DNA from: Bidens hawaiensis
Lineage: Eukaryota > Streptophyta > Magnoliopsida > Asterales > Asteraceae
Reading direction: 5' to 3'
DNA length: 64,000 nt
NCBI GenBank assembly: GCA_021521415.1
Contig: JAIQDT010014645.1
Span: 110,001 to 174,000, forward strand
Shown: piece by piece, positions 44,884 through 56,690 of the stretch
How positions within the stretch are numbered: position 1 is the first letter of the stretch
How the letters are laid out: the number at the start of each line of letters is the position of its first letter
Translations under genes and position numbers: made by a program
Notes under the pieces: model-generated
The model's database searches: none
Seen by the model: only the letters and a program-made list of their open reading frames with translations
What the model was told of the DNA's origin: nothing

Positions 44884-46563
44884 GTGTTTGTACCACCAGT
44901 TGTTCAAACTACCTTTGTTGAAAGAAATCACCCTAAAGAGAACATAATTGGAGACCTACATGAAAGAGTTACCAGAAGTGCATCTAAAAGAGCAAATATA
45001 TACCTGTATGCCTGTTTTCTATCCCAAGTTGAACCAAAGAATATCAATCAAGCTGTAAAGGACAACAGTTGGGTGGAAGCTATGCAGGAGGAATTAGCTC
45101 AGTTTAGAGACTTACATGTGTGGGACTTGGTGGACAAGCCCAGAGGCAAGTATGCAATTGGTACAAAATGGGTCTTTAGAAACAAGAAGGATGAAAGGGG
45201 GATAGTGATCAAGAACAAAGCTACATTGGTAGCTCTAGGGTGCCTACAAGAAGAAGGAGTAGACTTTGAAGAGGTATTTGCTCCTGTTGCAAGACTAGAG
45301 GCTATTAGGATTTTTCTAGCATATGCAGCATCAATGAACATTAAAGTCTATCAGCTTGATGTAAAATCTGCATTTCTGAATGGAAAGATAGATGAAGAAG
45401 TTTATGTCACTCAACCTTCTGGATTTGAAGATCCAATTCATCCAAACAAAGTCTACAAGCTCAGCAAGGCACTTTATGGACTACATCAGGCACCAAGAGC
45501 CTGGTATGATGAGCTGTCTAACCATCTATTAGAACATGGTTTCTTCAGAGGGGCCATTGACAAGACTTTGTTTTACGAAAGAAAAGGAAAAGATTTGCTA
45601 CTGCTGCAAGTGTATGTGGATGACATCATTTTTGGCTCAACAAATGAACAAATGTGCAAGGAATTTGAGCAAGTAATGAAGTCCAAATACAAAATAAGCT
45701 CAATGGGAGAAATGAATTTCTTCCTTGGACTGCAAGTGCAACAGAAGACAGATGGAATTTTCATCAATCAATCAAAATATGTTCAAGAGATTCTCACCAA
45801 GTTCAAGTGCCAAGACTTCAAGACAGTGTCAACACCAATGGACACACATGAGAAAATGGTACCTGATGAAAAGGGGGAGCCAGTAGACCAGCATGAATAT
45901 AGGGCCAAGATAGGATCATTGATGTATCTCACAGCATCTAGGCCATTTATTATGTTTGCTGTGTGTGTCTGTGAAAGATTTCAATCTAACCCCAAGGTGT
46001 CACATATGCTAGTGGTGAAAAGAATATTCAGATACTTGAAAGGAAAACCAGACTTGGGAATTTGGTATCCAAAGAACCCTTCCTTTGATTTGATGGCTTA
46101 TACTGACAGTGACTATGATGGTTGCAACATGAGTAGAAAATCAACTTCAGGAGGATGTCAGTTTCTTGGAAACAGACTCGTGTCATGGCAATGCAAGAAA
46201 CAAACCACAGTGTCAATCTCTACTGCTGAAGCGGAGTACATTGCTGCATCTGCCTGCTGTGCACAGGTTCTGTGGATTCAAAACCAATTGCTGGATTATG
46301 GTCTGAATTTCTTACTCACACCTATTTTAATTGATAACACTGCTGCTATGTTTATAGTTAAGAATCCAGTCCAACATTCTAAGACTAAGCATATTGAAAT
46401 TAGGCATCATTTCATTAGAGATTGTCAAGAAAAGGGCTTAATAGAAATGAAAAGGGTAGATACCTCTGAAAATTTGGCTTATCTGTTCACCGAACCTTTA
46501 GATAAAACCAGATTCTATTTTCTGTTAAAATGCCTAGGAATGATTAATGCTGATGAAGTCTGA
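44884..46563 (+). pseudogene. Reverse transcriptase and RNase H of element C
   Basis: 560 codons from just after a TAA to TGA at 46561-46563. RT landmarks: [75 protein letters not shown], and the catalytic [10 protein letters not shown] (YVDD at about residue 243). RNase H landmarks: [11 protein letters not shown] (about 404) and [12 protein letters not shown] (about 446). A changed segment near residue 112 ([14 protein letters not shown], where the family has KARLVAQG) hits the usually strict fingers region. The frame is open throughout, but the preceding stop cuts it off from gag-pol. Confidence 0.92.
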
Positions 46564-49131
46564 TTTAGGATGTGTGCTTAAGTGAATGTTTCTCACTGTG
46601 AATGTTTGCATGATTGATTGTTGTGCTTAACTGACTATTCTGCTTGCCTTAATCATGTGTGTAACTGTTTATTCTGTGGGCTGAAATGATCAATTTAATC
46701 ATGTGTGTAACTGTTTATTCTGTGTGCTGAAATAATCAATCTGATCATGTGTGTGACTAAATTGTCTGAAACTTCTTGATTTGTGTTTTTACAGCTATTG
46801 ATATCTTGACTTGTGCATACATGATAAATTTCAGGAGTCTAAGTATTTCGAGTATGATTCTGTACTCAACTGTGTGCTTATTGCTCCTCGAGCAAAGGCA
46901 TTGGATCTCAAATGTCAACTTCATGGCATTCGAGCACAGACATCAGAGCTCAGTTGCTCGAGCATGGAACCTTTGAAACTTTGATTCTAAGTCTGCTTGT
47001 TTATTCTAATCTGCTCAAAAGGATTTCGAGTATGCTGTGTAACAGTTCTGAAGTGTCTGCTAATCAATTGTGCTTAAAAGACAACACTGTTTTCAGAATC
47101 TAAGCTTAAAAATGACCTGTCAAAAGAAATGATTTTGAAACTGTAAAATGTTTTATGATAAGCAACACTGTTTTGGTGATCATACAAGAGAGATGATAAC
47201 ATTATCCAAGTTCCTAATCAGAAGTGAACATTGTTTTTGACGTGGAGATTGAATCCAACTTATGTTGGGAAATGATTGTATATTGTCTAATCTCCTAACT
47301 CATGGATTATAGGCTTAAAAGATTTCTGCTCTGTAAACTGACAATTTGTGTGGCTTCTTCTCATGAGTGCAGTGACCTATGTGATACAAATACTATAATC
47401 ATGCTAAGTTTGATGTGGTGATTCATTTGAAAACTAAGGTATGTTTCCTTGCACATCTCTCCAAATGATAGGCAGAAAGGCAATTATCCAATCATACACA
47501 TGGCTGTTGATGCTTTGGTCTAACACAAACAAGTCCTCAAATTATGAGCAACTACTAAATAGCTATATATATATGTGAAAGTTTATCAAAAGAAAATGAA
47601 GCAAATGAAAAAGAGTGAAAAAGAAAATGATATATGCTTCAAAATAATTAATGATAAATAAATATATCATGACCTTAAGGGGCACTAAGAGAACTACAAG
47701 AGTGGGGCATTCAAATAAGTCCTAAACACTCTGAATGTAAGGCATGTAAGTCCGGATGGCTTGTAAGTCCAACGTTCAACCTTATGGTCTGATATCTATG
47801 TATTTTATTATAAACTAAACTGCTCGGACAAATAAAATTTTTTTTACCAACGCATCAGGGGGTTGAAGTCAATTCGGGGTGATTCGGAGAAAGCTAAATT
47901 AGCTTTGAGAAGAGATAAGGAACAACTAAAGTCTAAAATGTGACCATTCTAACTCAAGCAACTAATTGAACCTTAAGAATATCACAAAACGTCATGAGAA
48001 TCATGCTAGGAGCATACACCTAGTGTCAGCCTGACTTAAGTCATAATACGGTTGAAAATGAAGTGGTGTGACAGTTATTGGACAATCTGATCCCATGTTG
48101 AGATCTTTCCAATGAATTGAAATAACTTTTTGAACTGGATTTTGATCTCTTATTCACCTAAAACCCAAGCTTGAGCAAATGGAATGATTTCATTAACTTG
48201 TAATTCTAATTATTGCAAAGTTTGAGTGTGATCTTTGTCTTAACTTCTAGGCAAATGATATTGACTTAACCAATGTTATCTGTGTTTGTTCTAAGTATTT
48301 TCGAGTATGCTCTAGGAATTAGACTGTACTTCGAGCTTGCTTTTGATGTGTTTTTGTTATCTTTGATCTACGAGCACGAAGATATACTTTTTTATTTTAC
48401 TAAGTATATTCGAGCATGATTGCATGAGTAAGTATGATTTCAAGTCTACGAGCACGACAACTGAATGATAGGAAACATCTAAGTTTTTTGAGCAAGGTCT
48501 GTGCTAGGTGTCTTAGTGAGTTTCGAGATTAGGAGAGATGAATCTATTGCTAAGAAATTTTCGAGCACACTAGGGTACCAGATTTGTATGTTCGAGTACG
48601 GGATTAGGAAAGATTTAGTTTGATTTAAGGCTTTCGAGCACACTGTACTTCGAGCATATTGGGCTATAGATGTCTAAAGCTAAGTTCACACAGGAATGCA
48701 TCTCGAGCATAGGGAATTGACATGATATATTTCTAAGTATACTCGAGCAAGAATTGTACCATGTCCTTGTGTACAGGGGGAGCCAGTTTTTATTTTGGCT
48801 GTATACTCGAGCAAGGGAGGTACATGTGAATTTGAAATTAAATGACAACTGTCGTGTGCTAGACGAAAAACCAAGGTACTGTACCACCCAAGCGTTAGGT
48901 ATAAAAAGGGGACTTAGAAAGCTTTTCACACATTTCTCTCTAATTAAACCTAGACGCAAGCCCTCTTGCTCGTGCTATCTCCTTCTTGCTCGCTGGTCTA
49001 TTATTCATTAATTTCACTTCGATAATAGCCATTAGCTCTGTTTCGACTTCGATAAGACATCGCTGTTTGATAATCGTCGCACCGATTTTGAAATTAGGGT
49101 TTCCATTTGAACAAATTGACTAACTGTTTAC
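46564..49131. other. Non-coding spacer of element C with dispersed CGAGCA words
   Basis: No coding signal over 2.5 kb. TTCGAGCA, CTCGAGCA, ACGAGCAC and TTCGAGTA-type words recur about 18 times, mostly in 46840-47035 and 48295-48815, with none in the middle part (47100-48290). A 46-bp tandem repeat is at 46649-46760. The segment separates RNase H from the extra ORFs. Confidence 0.8.
46649..46760 (+). repeat. 46-bp tandem repeat, 2.4 copies
   Basis: Unit TTAATCATGTGTGTAACTGT, then TTATTCTGTGTGCTGAAATR and ATCAAT, directly after the pol stop in element C. Confidence 0.85.
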
Positions 49132-50733
49132 TTGTCTTGCAGGTACGCATATTACTCCGGAACAGACCTAATGGCCTTTAAATTCAAAAAGAGGCACAAT
49201 ATGTGCGCTCAATTGGAGCTCGATGATGAAAATATGGAGCTCGAAGTTATGATAAACTTTCTACGAAACTCCAATCTACGAGCGGCACTGACAGAGAACC
49301 CCATTATCTACCGGAACCATCTTACAGATTTCTGGCAGACAGCAACTTATGTCAGTGATGTAAACGGACAGAGAATTGAAACATCTGTGCTCAACAATGA
49401 TATTGAAATTACATAGGTGTCCATTCGAGCTGCTTTGGACTTGAATGACAACGTTGAGGCTTCGCAGTTGTAATCGGTTCCTCGGTTACTGCGTATCTTT
49501 CACGAGACCATGGGATACCAAGGAGATGTCAAGGAAGGTCAATATCAGAAGGGGAGCTTTCCTTTTGTCTACCGATTTTTGATCCATCATGTAATTCAGT
49601 CCCTATCTCCTCGGAGAGGGACTTGGACTTTGCTTAGTAGAGAGCTTGGGTCTCTTACTGTAGCTATACTATATCGACAACCCTTCAACATTTCAAGACT
49701 TATTTTTCAAGGGCTGATCTCAAATGCAGAGAAGAATGTTACTCAACAATTTCAGATGTATCCAAGGTTTCTTCAAATCTTAATCAACAGAGCTATACCT
49801 GATATTCAAAGAACAGGTCAGGTTTTGAGGTTGCAAGACCCAAACATCTGTAAAAGCATGAAAGATGCCAAAAGTAAGTTTGTTGATAATAATGACTGGG
49901 ATATTCTGCCATGGTTGCTAGTTCCGGCACTGGATGCCATTGATGTACCAACTACTCCGGGAAACAATGAAGGTGAGGCAGATGTTAATGATGGTAATGA
50001 TGATGATGATGATGATGGTGCCGATGGAGGAAATGAGATGGTTATTGACAATGCTGCTGATGCACAGGTTGTAGTTGACAAGCCTGTGTCTGAAATTGGT
50101 CAAGAAGCACATGAGGAAGTACATGATGCTGCAACTGTTATTCAACCAGACTCTCCACTTTCTCCAATTCACACTGATAATGCTGATATTCGTTCTTCAC
50201 CTGCCACAACTAAGCCTTTCATATCAGCTGCTGAACTACCTGCTACATCTCCATTACAAGACATACCTATCCATCCTCACCCTGCTACAGAACTAACTGA
50301 ACCTACTCTCCCAACCCAAATTCCTGAACCTTACATGATCCCATCTCCTGAAACTTCAGATTCCGAATCATTTTCTGAACCTACTTCAAAACCAAGGATT
50401 GAAACTCCACCATCAAGCCCGAATCTTTATGATGTTGTTTGTGAAAATGCTCAACTGGAGTTTGAGGACATTATGCTAAGAGAAAAGAATGCCATTTTGG
50501 CTGCAAAGAACTCGGCTCTGGAAGCTGCACTAAAGGAGGCATTATTGAAAATTCAAACTCTTGAGGGGCAGTCTGAGGTTGAGAAGACCTCAGATGCACC
50601 AAAACAGGGGGAGAATATTGATGTTGAAGAGGAGGTTGGACCATCTGATGCACTGAACATGATAAATCAGGTCTATGATGATGAGTCAGAGGTTGAGGGG
50701 GAGAAAAGTGGAGAAGATGAATCTGAAAGGTAA
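49132..50733 (+). pseudogene. First extra ORF of element C (unknown function)
   Basis: One frame with two in-frame stops (TAG 49414-49416, TAA 49471-49473). The first 280 residues have LTDFWQTATYV, LNNDIEI, VSIRAALDLND, HETMGYQGD, FVYRFLIHHVIQSLSPRRG, RQPFNISRLIF and FQMYPRFLQILIN. They match in order the N-terminal domain of the extra protein in element B (20897-21724). Then follow a long acidic, Pro/Ser/Thr-rich region (an Asp-rich run at about residue 290) and a short coiled coil (LREKNAILAAKNSALEAAL) before TAA at 50731-50733. No signal peptide or membrane span is visible, so it is not a classical envelope. The start at 49132 or the ATG at 49171 are both possible. Confidence 0.7.
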
Positions 50734-50855
50734 AGTTAAAAAGGAAAGAAGAGGGTAAAGGGATTGCCCACACAGATGATGACCTACATCCTATACCCAA
50801 GCATGCAGTTCAGTCTGATGATCTATTATTTAAGGAAGATGTTATTGATAAAGAC

Positions 50856-53423
50856 ATGGCTGAAGCTGAGTCAGTAAAAACAACGATAAATCTAATGAAT
50901 GAAGAGCTGGAGGCCCTTGAAAGGGAAGAAATGGTTGAAGAAGAAGAGAAGATTCCTCAAGAGGTTATTGAAGCATTGATAAACATGAAAGACAAAGAGG
51001 AAGAAGATGAGAGAAGGTTAAGGGAAGCTGATGCAGTAATCAAGGCTATAATTGATGCCTTGAATGAAAGTTTGAATAATGATCAACAAGAAAAAGAACA
51101 AGACAAGGCTGTAAAACCTATGATTATTGAGCCAGAAGTGGCTGAAGAGCCTGAAGTGAATGAAGAAGAACTGGGACTGGGACCTGTAATAGATGTAGAA
51201 GATGAAACAGTTGAGGTCTCAGCAAGTACAATGGTCAAGCTGGTAATAATGAAGGATCTCATACACATCTTGAACAACCCAGAAAGACATCACCCAGATA
51301 TCGTGTCAGTAGCGAGGAAGGCACAACAAGAATTCATCAATTTGGGCAGAGAAAAAGGAAAGAGAGTGGAAGAACCACATGAACCAAATGAGCCCATTAT
51401 TGAAGAAATTATTGATGAAACTGCAGACACTCACACAGTTGAACCCGATAATGACAAATCTGACTCAGTTGATGAGGAGATTATTCTTGAAGAACCAGAG
51501 GTTGAATCTCACCAACACGACACTTCCACTCCAACCCAATCATCTCTAAAAAGAAAACCTGCATCTGAGATTGAAACACCAAGGACCAAGAGACAAAAAT
51601 CATTAAAGAAAATGGTGTACAGACAAAGGTCAGATATGCTTTAACAGAAAAGGAGAGCACAAACAGAAAGAAGTGAAGAACTCATGATTGATGCTCTTCA
51701 TGAACTTGAAGAAGAGGTTGATATGGATGTTGAAGATGAGGATGAGGAAGGTGTGAAAGAAAGTGAGAAAGCAAATGAAGATATTGAGTATCTTATCAGT
51801 TTGGGTTATGATCCACTCTATCTCCAAAGGCTATCAAGAGAGGATGTAACAAAGGAAGCTGAGGGTGGGAGAGTAAGGAAAGGAAAAAGGGAAGTTTTGA
51901 TAAAGACTGGTCACAAGCCTGCATTCCTTAATCTGCAACCGTTTGATAAGATTGACAGGATGTACAAAAGGGCTCTGATAGATGATGCTTTTGGCAAAGT
52001 AAAGAAAGTGTCCAAAAAAAATGAAGGGGAGAGAGTGACAACTGAGAGAGAAGTGAACAAGAAAAGGACTGAAATGAAAGAAAGTGATAAAGCAGAATAT
52101 GAGTCCTTTAAGGGAAAAAACAATGATATAAAATTCCTTCAACTGTATGGCTACAGCTACAGCTACAACTTCTTGATAAATCTCTCTTCTGAAGAATTGA
52201 AACGAATAATTCAGCTTGTGAAAGACTCTCACAAGGACAAAAAGAGTCAAGAAAAATATGAGAGAGATCAGGAGTTGAAAATGAGGATGCAGAAAGAAAA
52301 AGAAAAAAAAGAAAAGAAAGATCAAGAGGCTAAGAAGTGGTTTGAGGACCCTCAAAGGATGGAAATGTTAAAATCTATTGTAACAGATAAAGGGATATCA
52401 GAAGAACAGTTTCAGAACATGCCTCTTGCTGAACTAATGGAAATCTATCACAGAGAGCAGAGGATGTATCTTGAAACACAAAGGAAACTACAAGAAGATA
52501 GAAGGAGGGCTGAAGCAGAAGTTCATGCTGAAATGATGTATGCCCTCCACAAAAAGGGAGTAAAAATGTCAAGACTAATGATGCAAACAGAAGATAAGAT
52601 CAAGAGATGGTATGTTGAAGAAGGTCTTGACAAAATAAAGACAGTTGAAATGGGGAGCTCAATCAGAACCCCTAGGTCAGAGAGTGTGTGGCCTGTGCAG
52701 CCAAGAAACTTGAATCTGCCCACACGTCTTTATTTAGACAGAAGATCGAAGACCTTAAGGGTTGTAACTGAAGACAAGAAAGAACATCTAATCATCTTCA
52801 GGGATGATTTAAGAAATTTTACAAATGAAAAACTGACCAAGATGGCTGAGCTGACTTTATATGACAATCAAGTAAGAAGTCAACCATCTGGTCAACTGAG
52901 AAATGATCTCTCCAAGTTTCTGAAAGAGCAAGCAGAAAAGGGATTCCCATTTCTACAGCAGAAGAAGAGAGAGATCAGAAGCCAAGCAGAAAGAGAGAAG
53001 AGGAAGAAGAGAATCAGCGAAGTACACATTTATGAGCTTTCCCTCTCTGAGTCAAAGAAACAAAGAACTCTAGCAAGCAGCTCTCACCAGAAAAGGAAGA
53101 CCTTAAAAGAGTGCTTGGCTACGAGAGAAGTGATGAAAGAACCCAACTCAAGAGTACAACAATTTGGAAGAATCACATACATAACGTACAATCAACATGA
53201 TGATTCGACCACTTTGAGAAATGAGTCTGGGATACCTATTGCAGTCATAAGGGAGGATGGAGATCTGCATTATATGCATCCTCAAGACCTACAAGATTTA
53301 ATTAATGCAAGATTCCCAAGTGATGCCTCTGACTCCTCAGAACTTGACATGCTGAAGCAAAGAGCTGCATATGTGAAGAAACTAAAAGAAAGAGCTGAGG
53401 CAAGGAACAAGGAAAGAAGATAA
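50856..53423 (+). pseudogene. Second extra ORF of element C (coiled-coil protein, unknown function)
   Basis: One frame of 856 codons broken only by TAA at 51642-51644. The first 260 residues are highly acidic (EEEKIPQEVIEAL; PEVAEEPEVNEEELG). The rest is strongly charged with long heptad-like coiled coils (QKEKEKKEKKDQEAKKWF; REIRSQAEREKRKKRI). A C-terminal portion has LRVVTEDKKEHLIIFRDDLR, then NFTNEKLTKMAEL, RITYITYNQHDD and YMHPQDLQDLI. It probably continues the 49132-50733 protein after a frameshift near 50735, giving an original product of about 1400 residues. The C-terminal pattern is weakly similar to that of element B. There is no polymerase or protease motif. Confidence 0.65.
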
Positions 53424-53635
53424 CAGAATGGAGCTAATGAATGATTGATTTTTTTTTAATTTCTGTTTATCTTTATATTTTGTTTGAGTTATAAAAAATT
53501 TAGTTTGTAATGCCCATGAGGCAGAATTCCGATTATGTAATGAAATGACATGTTCTTAAATGATTTATCTAGAAATCTGATATATGTGTAACTCTATGTA
53601 GGAATGTTTTGGTGCATCTGAGCTTGTTCCAATCT
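53424..53635. other. 3' untranslated part of element C
   Basis: AT-rich, no coding signal, ends in the polypurine tract. Confidence 0.7.
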
Positions 53636-53645
53636 AGGGGGAGAT
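53636..53645 (+). other. Polypurine tract of element C
   Basis: AGGGGGAGAT directly before the 3' LTR start TGTTGGG. Confidence 0.9.
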
Positions 53646-54690
53646 TGTTGGGTTGGATTTTCTACAAGGAAGATTGGAATCTTCTCAACCTCCTCAGAAA
53701 CGGCTAAGTATGGAATTCGAGCAAGCCCAGACGATCGAGCATGGTTTTTACTACTTCGAGCAAGGTTCTGAGCCTTAAATGGTTGATTCTTCTAAGTGTT
53801 AAAGGCTTCGAGCAAGCTACACTTCAACGAGCAAGAGTATTCTTCTATCGAGCATGGATTGCCAATCGAGCAAACAGCTTGATCATACAGGTTTTAACCA
53901 AGTGTTACGAGCACAGGATGTTCGAGCACATGGGGACGAGCATGGATGCAATAAGAGGATGTCACGTGAATCAAAGCAAAGACTTCGAGCACAGTTCAGT
54001 TACCGAGCAAGATTTACATCCGAGCATGCTAAAGATTGCTGAATAAGAAAAGCTGAAGACATCAAGAAGAATGAGCTTGCTCGATGGACTTATTCGAGCA
54101 AAGTTTGAACAAGTCAAGATGAATGAAGCTTACTCAAAAGGAATATGTATTCTTCGAAAGAGAATATATTTCAAGTAAAGTCTGCTCGAGGACATTCACC
54201 GAGCACACCTAGTATAGGAAGTTTGCTCGAGCAAGGTATGTACCTTGCTCGAGGACTGTAACACTTGTATTTGATGTATCTTTTATTATGTAATGACTAG
54301 GACTTCTAGAAGGAATGTCAGGGTCTATAAATAGACATCCCAGGGTACCTTTAGGGTACGGATTTCGAGACGGAATACGCTGGCACGCACTGATTACGAA
54401 AAACATTCCATTTTGTTCATCGTACAATAGCCGTCGCCGTCACACCAAACCATAGACATTCCATTCACTATTCCATCGATGTATCATTAAATATAGTGAT
54501 TCTTTGTCTCTGAAATAGCATTTACTGATTATCATTTACTGTTTTGTGTTTGATATTTGTTCACAACCCTTCATTCTCAATCATTGGATATCCTGATTCT
54601 GCCGGGATATTCAATTGGTCTTTGGGTATTCGAGTCGGTGTGTTCTTGTCGAACCTTTGCTAAGGTTGCACCCGACTGACAGTCCTGACA
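53646..54690 (+). repeat. 3' LTR of element C
   Basis: TGTTGGGTTGG to AGTCCTGACA, 1045 bp, followed by the AGTTT duplication. It has about 20 CGAGCA or CTCGAG words; several are decayed in the 5' copy. A TATA box candidate, TATAAATA, is at 54326-54333. Confidence 0.93.
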
Positions 54691-55779
54691 AGTTTCATGA
54701 CCCCACTTTTAAACTGTTTTTATAAACTTTCGGGGTGAAAAACATGTTGATACATATCTGTACACTATGAATTGTTTGATGACGGGAATTATCTAAGTGC
54801 TAACACACGAAAATCCCCACGAACACAGTGATTAACTTCGAGCCGGTGGCTTGTGAATAGTACTATTGGTTTGACAAACTCAAACGGAATCGGCCTGGTT
54901 GCCGTGTCACATAGCGCCGTTTGCACACGACCATACTTATACAAACAGGCTATGTAGTGTTAGACATAGCTACCAGGGCATGTTGTGGGCGAATGGGAGC
55001 CACAGTGGTTGATTGGGCGTGGGAAATGGATGCACGCAGCACAGACAGTCAAGGCTTCACTGTAGCTTAGCATAATTACATCATAAACATACAAACAAAC
55101 GTACTTGTGAACGTACATACATATATACATACATACTTGCGTATTTACAACTGTGATTGTTGTACGCACAACTGATTTCTTGAAACTCGTGAAACTCACC
55201 AACTATTTGTCAATGTGAAACGCACAACTGATTTCTTAACATGTTTTTTAGGTATACCAGACATGGGCTAGAATGTCAATGTGCTACGAGTTTGTCTTGC
55301 GATCAATGCTGGGTGAATTGATGCAAGTGTGCTAATAGGAAGTAAAGCCGCTTAACGAGCTGGATTTAGTTTGTATCACCTAGTTTTAAATGAAGTTAGA
55401 TCAATGTAAAATATTGTAAAGTAGTTTGTATTGTTCTTTATAAACAATGTGGTTGATATCATAGGTGTCTGTTACATTTCCGTTTTACGCTTCCGCAAAT
55501 CGCTTAACGGGGTGTGACAGAAAGTTAGTTTAATTGCTAGAAATAGAATTGTTTGTTTGTACGTGATGATATGAGAAGTTTGATTGATTGTCTAACTTTT
55601 GTAAGTAGAACCTAGCACAAGTGGACTCACAAAGGGAAGTGCATAGGACACGGAACGTAACGTGATCAGCTAAGCATAGCTGGACACTGTTATTACCCGT
55701 GCCTTACTATCCTTGTACTAAATAGTTCCTAAAGTGACGACGTTTGTGTTTTTCCTCATACAATTAGAATGGCTAGCGC

Positions 55780-56690
55780 GAAAAAGGTTAATGGATAGGG
55801 CGGGTGCATGGGAAGCCGTGGTAGGTCACGTGTTAACTGAGTATCCTCTGAAGAACCGATTACTGAATCTGGAGATGAAAGAAGTATAACTATGTGAGAC
55901 GAGGGGTATCAACTCAACCCTGCTGTTCAAGCTGCCATTACCCAGGCAGTAGCCGCTGCATTGAAGAATCTTCAATAGGATAAGTCTCCTGAGAGTCACG
56001 TAAGGACCATGGAGAAGATAGGGGAAAGTAATAAGAAAGATGAGGAGACTGAGAAAGAGGAGTCAAGTGAAGTTCGGTCTATGAGAGTTGGGGAAGGAAA
56101 GAAGGGCTGAGGTGGGTGTAGCTACAGGTTGTTTAAGGCAGGAAAGATGACACACCGTGAGTACACCACTGAGTTCAATCGTATGTCAAAACTTGTGCCT
56201 GATATGGTGAACACTAAAGCAAAGAGAATCAAGTGCTATGTTAGATGACTTCCATAGAACGGCCGCACTCTAGTCAGGGCAAATAGACCTGCTACTTTTG
56301 ATTCTGTTGTTGACCTTGCAGAAATGGTTTATGATGACCTGGCTGTGGACGATGTGGTGATGGCAGAAGAAAATAAAGAGAAGAGATGGGTTTCTCTTGC
56401 CAAACGACCTAGCACTCAGATGTGGAATCCAAGGATCAGAAGCAGAGGGTGTGGGAGAGTAGGTCTTGTAAGACATGTGGCAAAATACATGGTGGTGAGT
56501 GCAAGTGGGGTGCTGGTTCAGACGTGTGTTATAAGTGTGTAAAGGCCCGTGGAGGGGAATATAGGCTAGGGTCTAATTCCTGTTACAAATGTGAAAAGGT
56601 GGGCATTACGCCAACAAATGCAGTGCAAAAACCGCAAGTTACAAATGTGGTACGACGAGTCATATGGCAAGGGAGTGCACTGACGGTGAA
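55780..56690 (+). pseudogene. gag and zinc knuckles of element E
   Basis: Disrupted frames include NPAVQAAITQAVAAALKNLQ near 55915-55977, MTHREYTTEFNRMSKLVPDM near 56148-56210, and FDSVVDLAEMVYDDL near 56300, all typical of Tekay/Del gag. Zinc-knuckle text follows in shifting frames: CYKC near 56570-56660, where a one-base loss turns GHYANKC into GITPTNA, and YKCGTTSHMAREC at about 56637-56675. Stops and frameshifts are frequent, so no protein is made. Confidence 0.75.

Larger units (their letters stand above)
38650..54690 (+). mobile_element. Large Ty1/copia element C (16.0 kb) with extra downstream ORFs
   Basis: Complete: LTRs of 1043 and 1045 bp, duplication AGTTT (38645-38649 and 54691-54695), PBS, gag, protease-integrase, RT-RNase H, a 2.6-kb spacer, two large extra ORFs, PPT and 3' LTR. 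Domain order (integrase before RT) is that of Ty1/copia. Size, long gag with two zinc knuckles and a long ORF after pol fit the Sirevirus (Maximus/SIRE) lineage. The coding frames carry several shifts and stops, and the LTRs differ at about 40 positions by eye. The copy is therefore dead but not old. Confidence 0.92.
36404..55519 (-). mobile_element. Solo LTR of family A (A1), interrupted by element C
   Basis: Flanked by GAAAG (36399-36403 and 55520-55524). Begins TGTGACATTTG and ends GGGGTGTGACA, the reverse of A2. Without element C it is 3.07 kb. It carries the AT palindrome at 38529-38575 and no coding sequence, PBS or PPT. A full element would have a second copy, so unequal recombination between LTRs is the likely origin. 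Confidence 0.8.

Noticed and set aside
49132..50733. Classical retroviral envelope
   Set aside because: No signal peptide, no transmembrane helix and no cysteine pattern are visible; only the position is env-like.
51834..52355. Minus-strand, Phe-rich membrane-like frame
   Set aside because: It is the antisense of a Lys/Glu-rich coiled coil in the second extra ORF of C.
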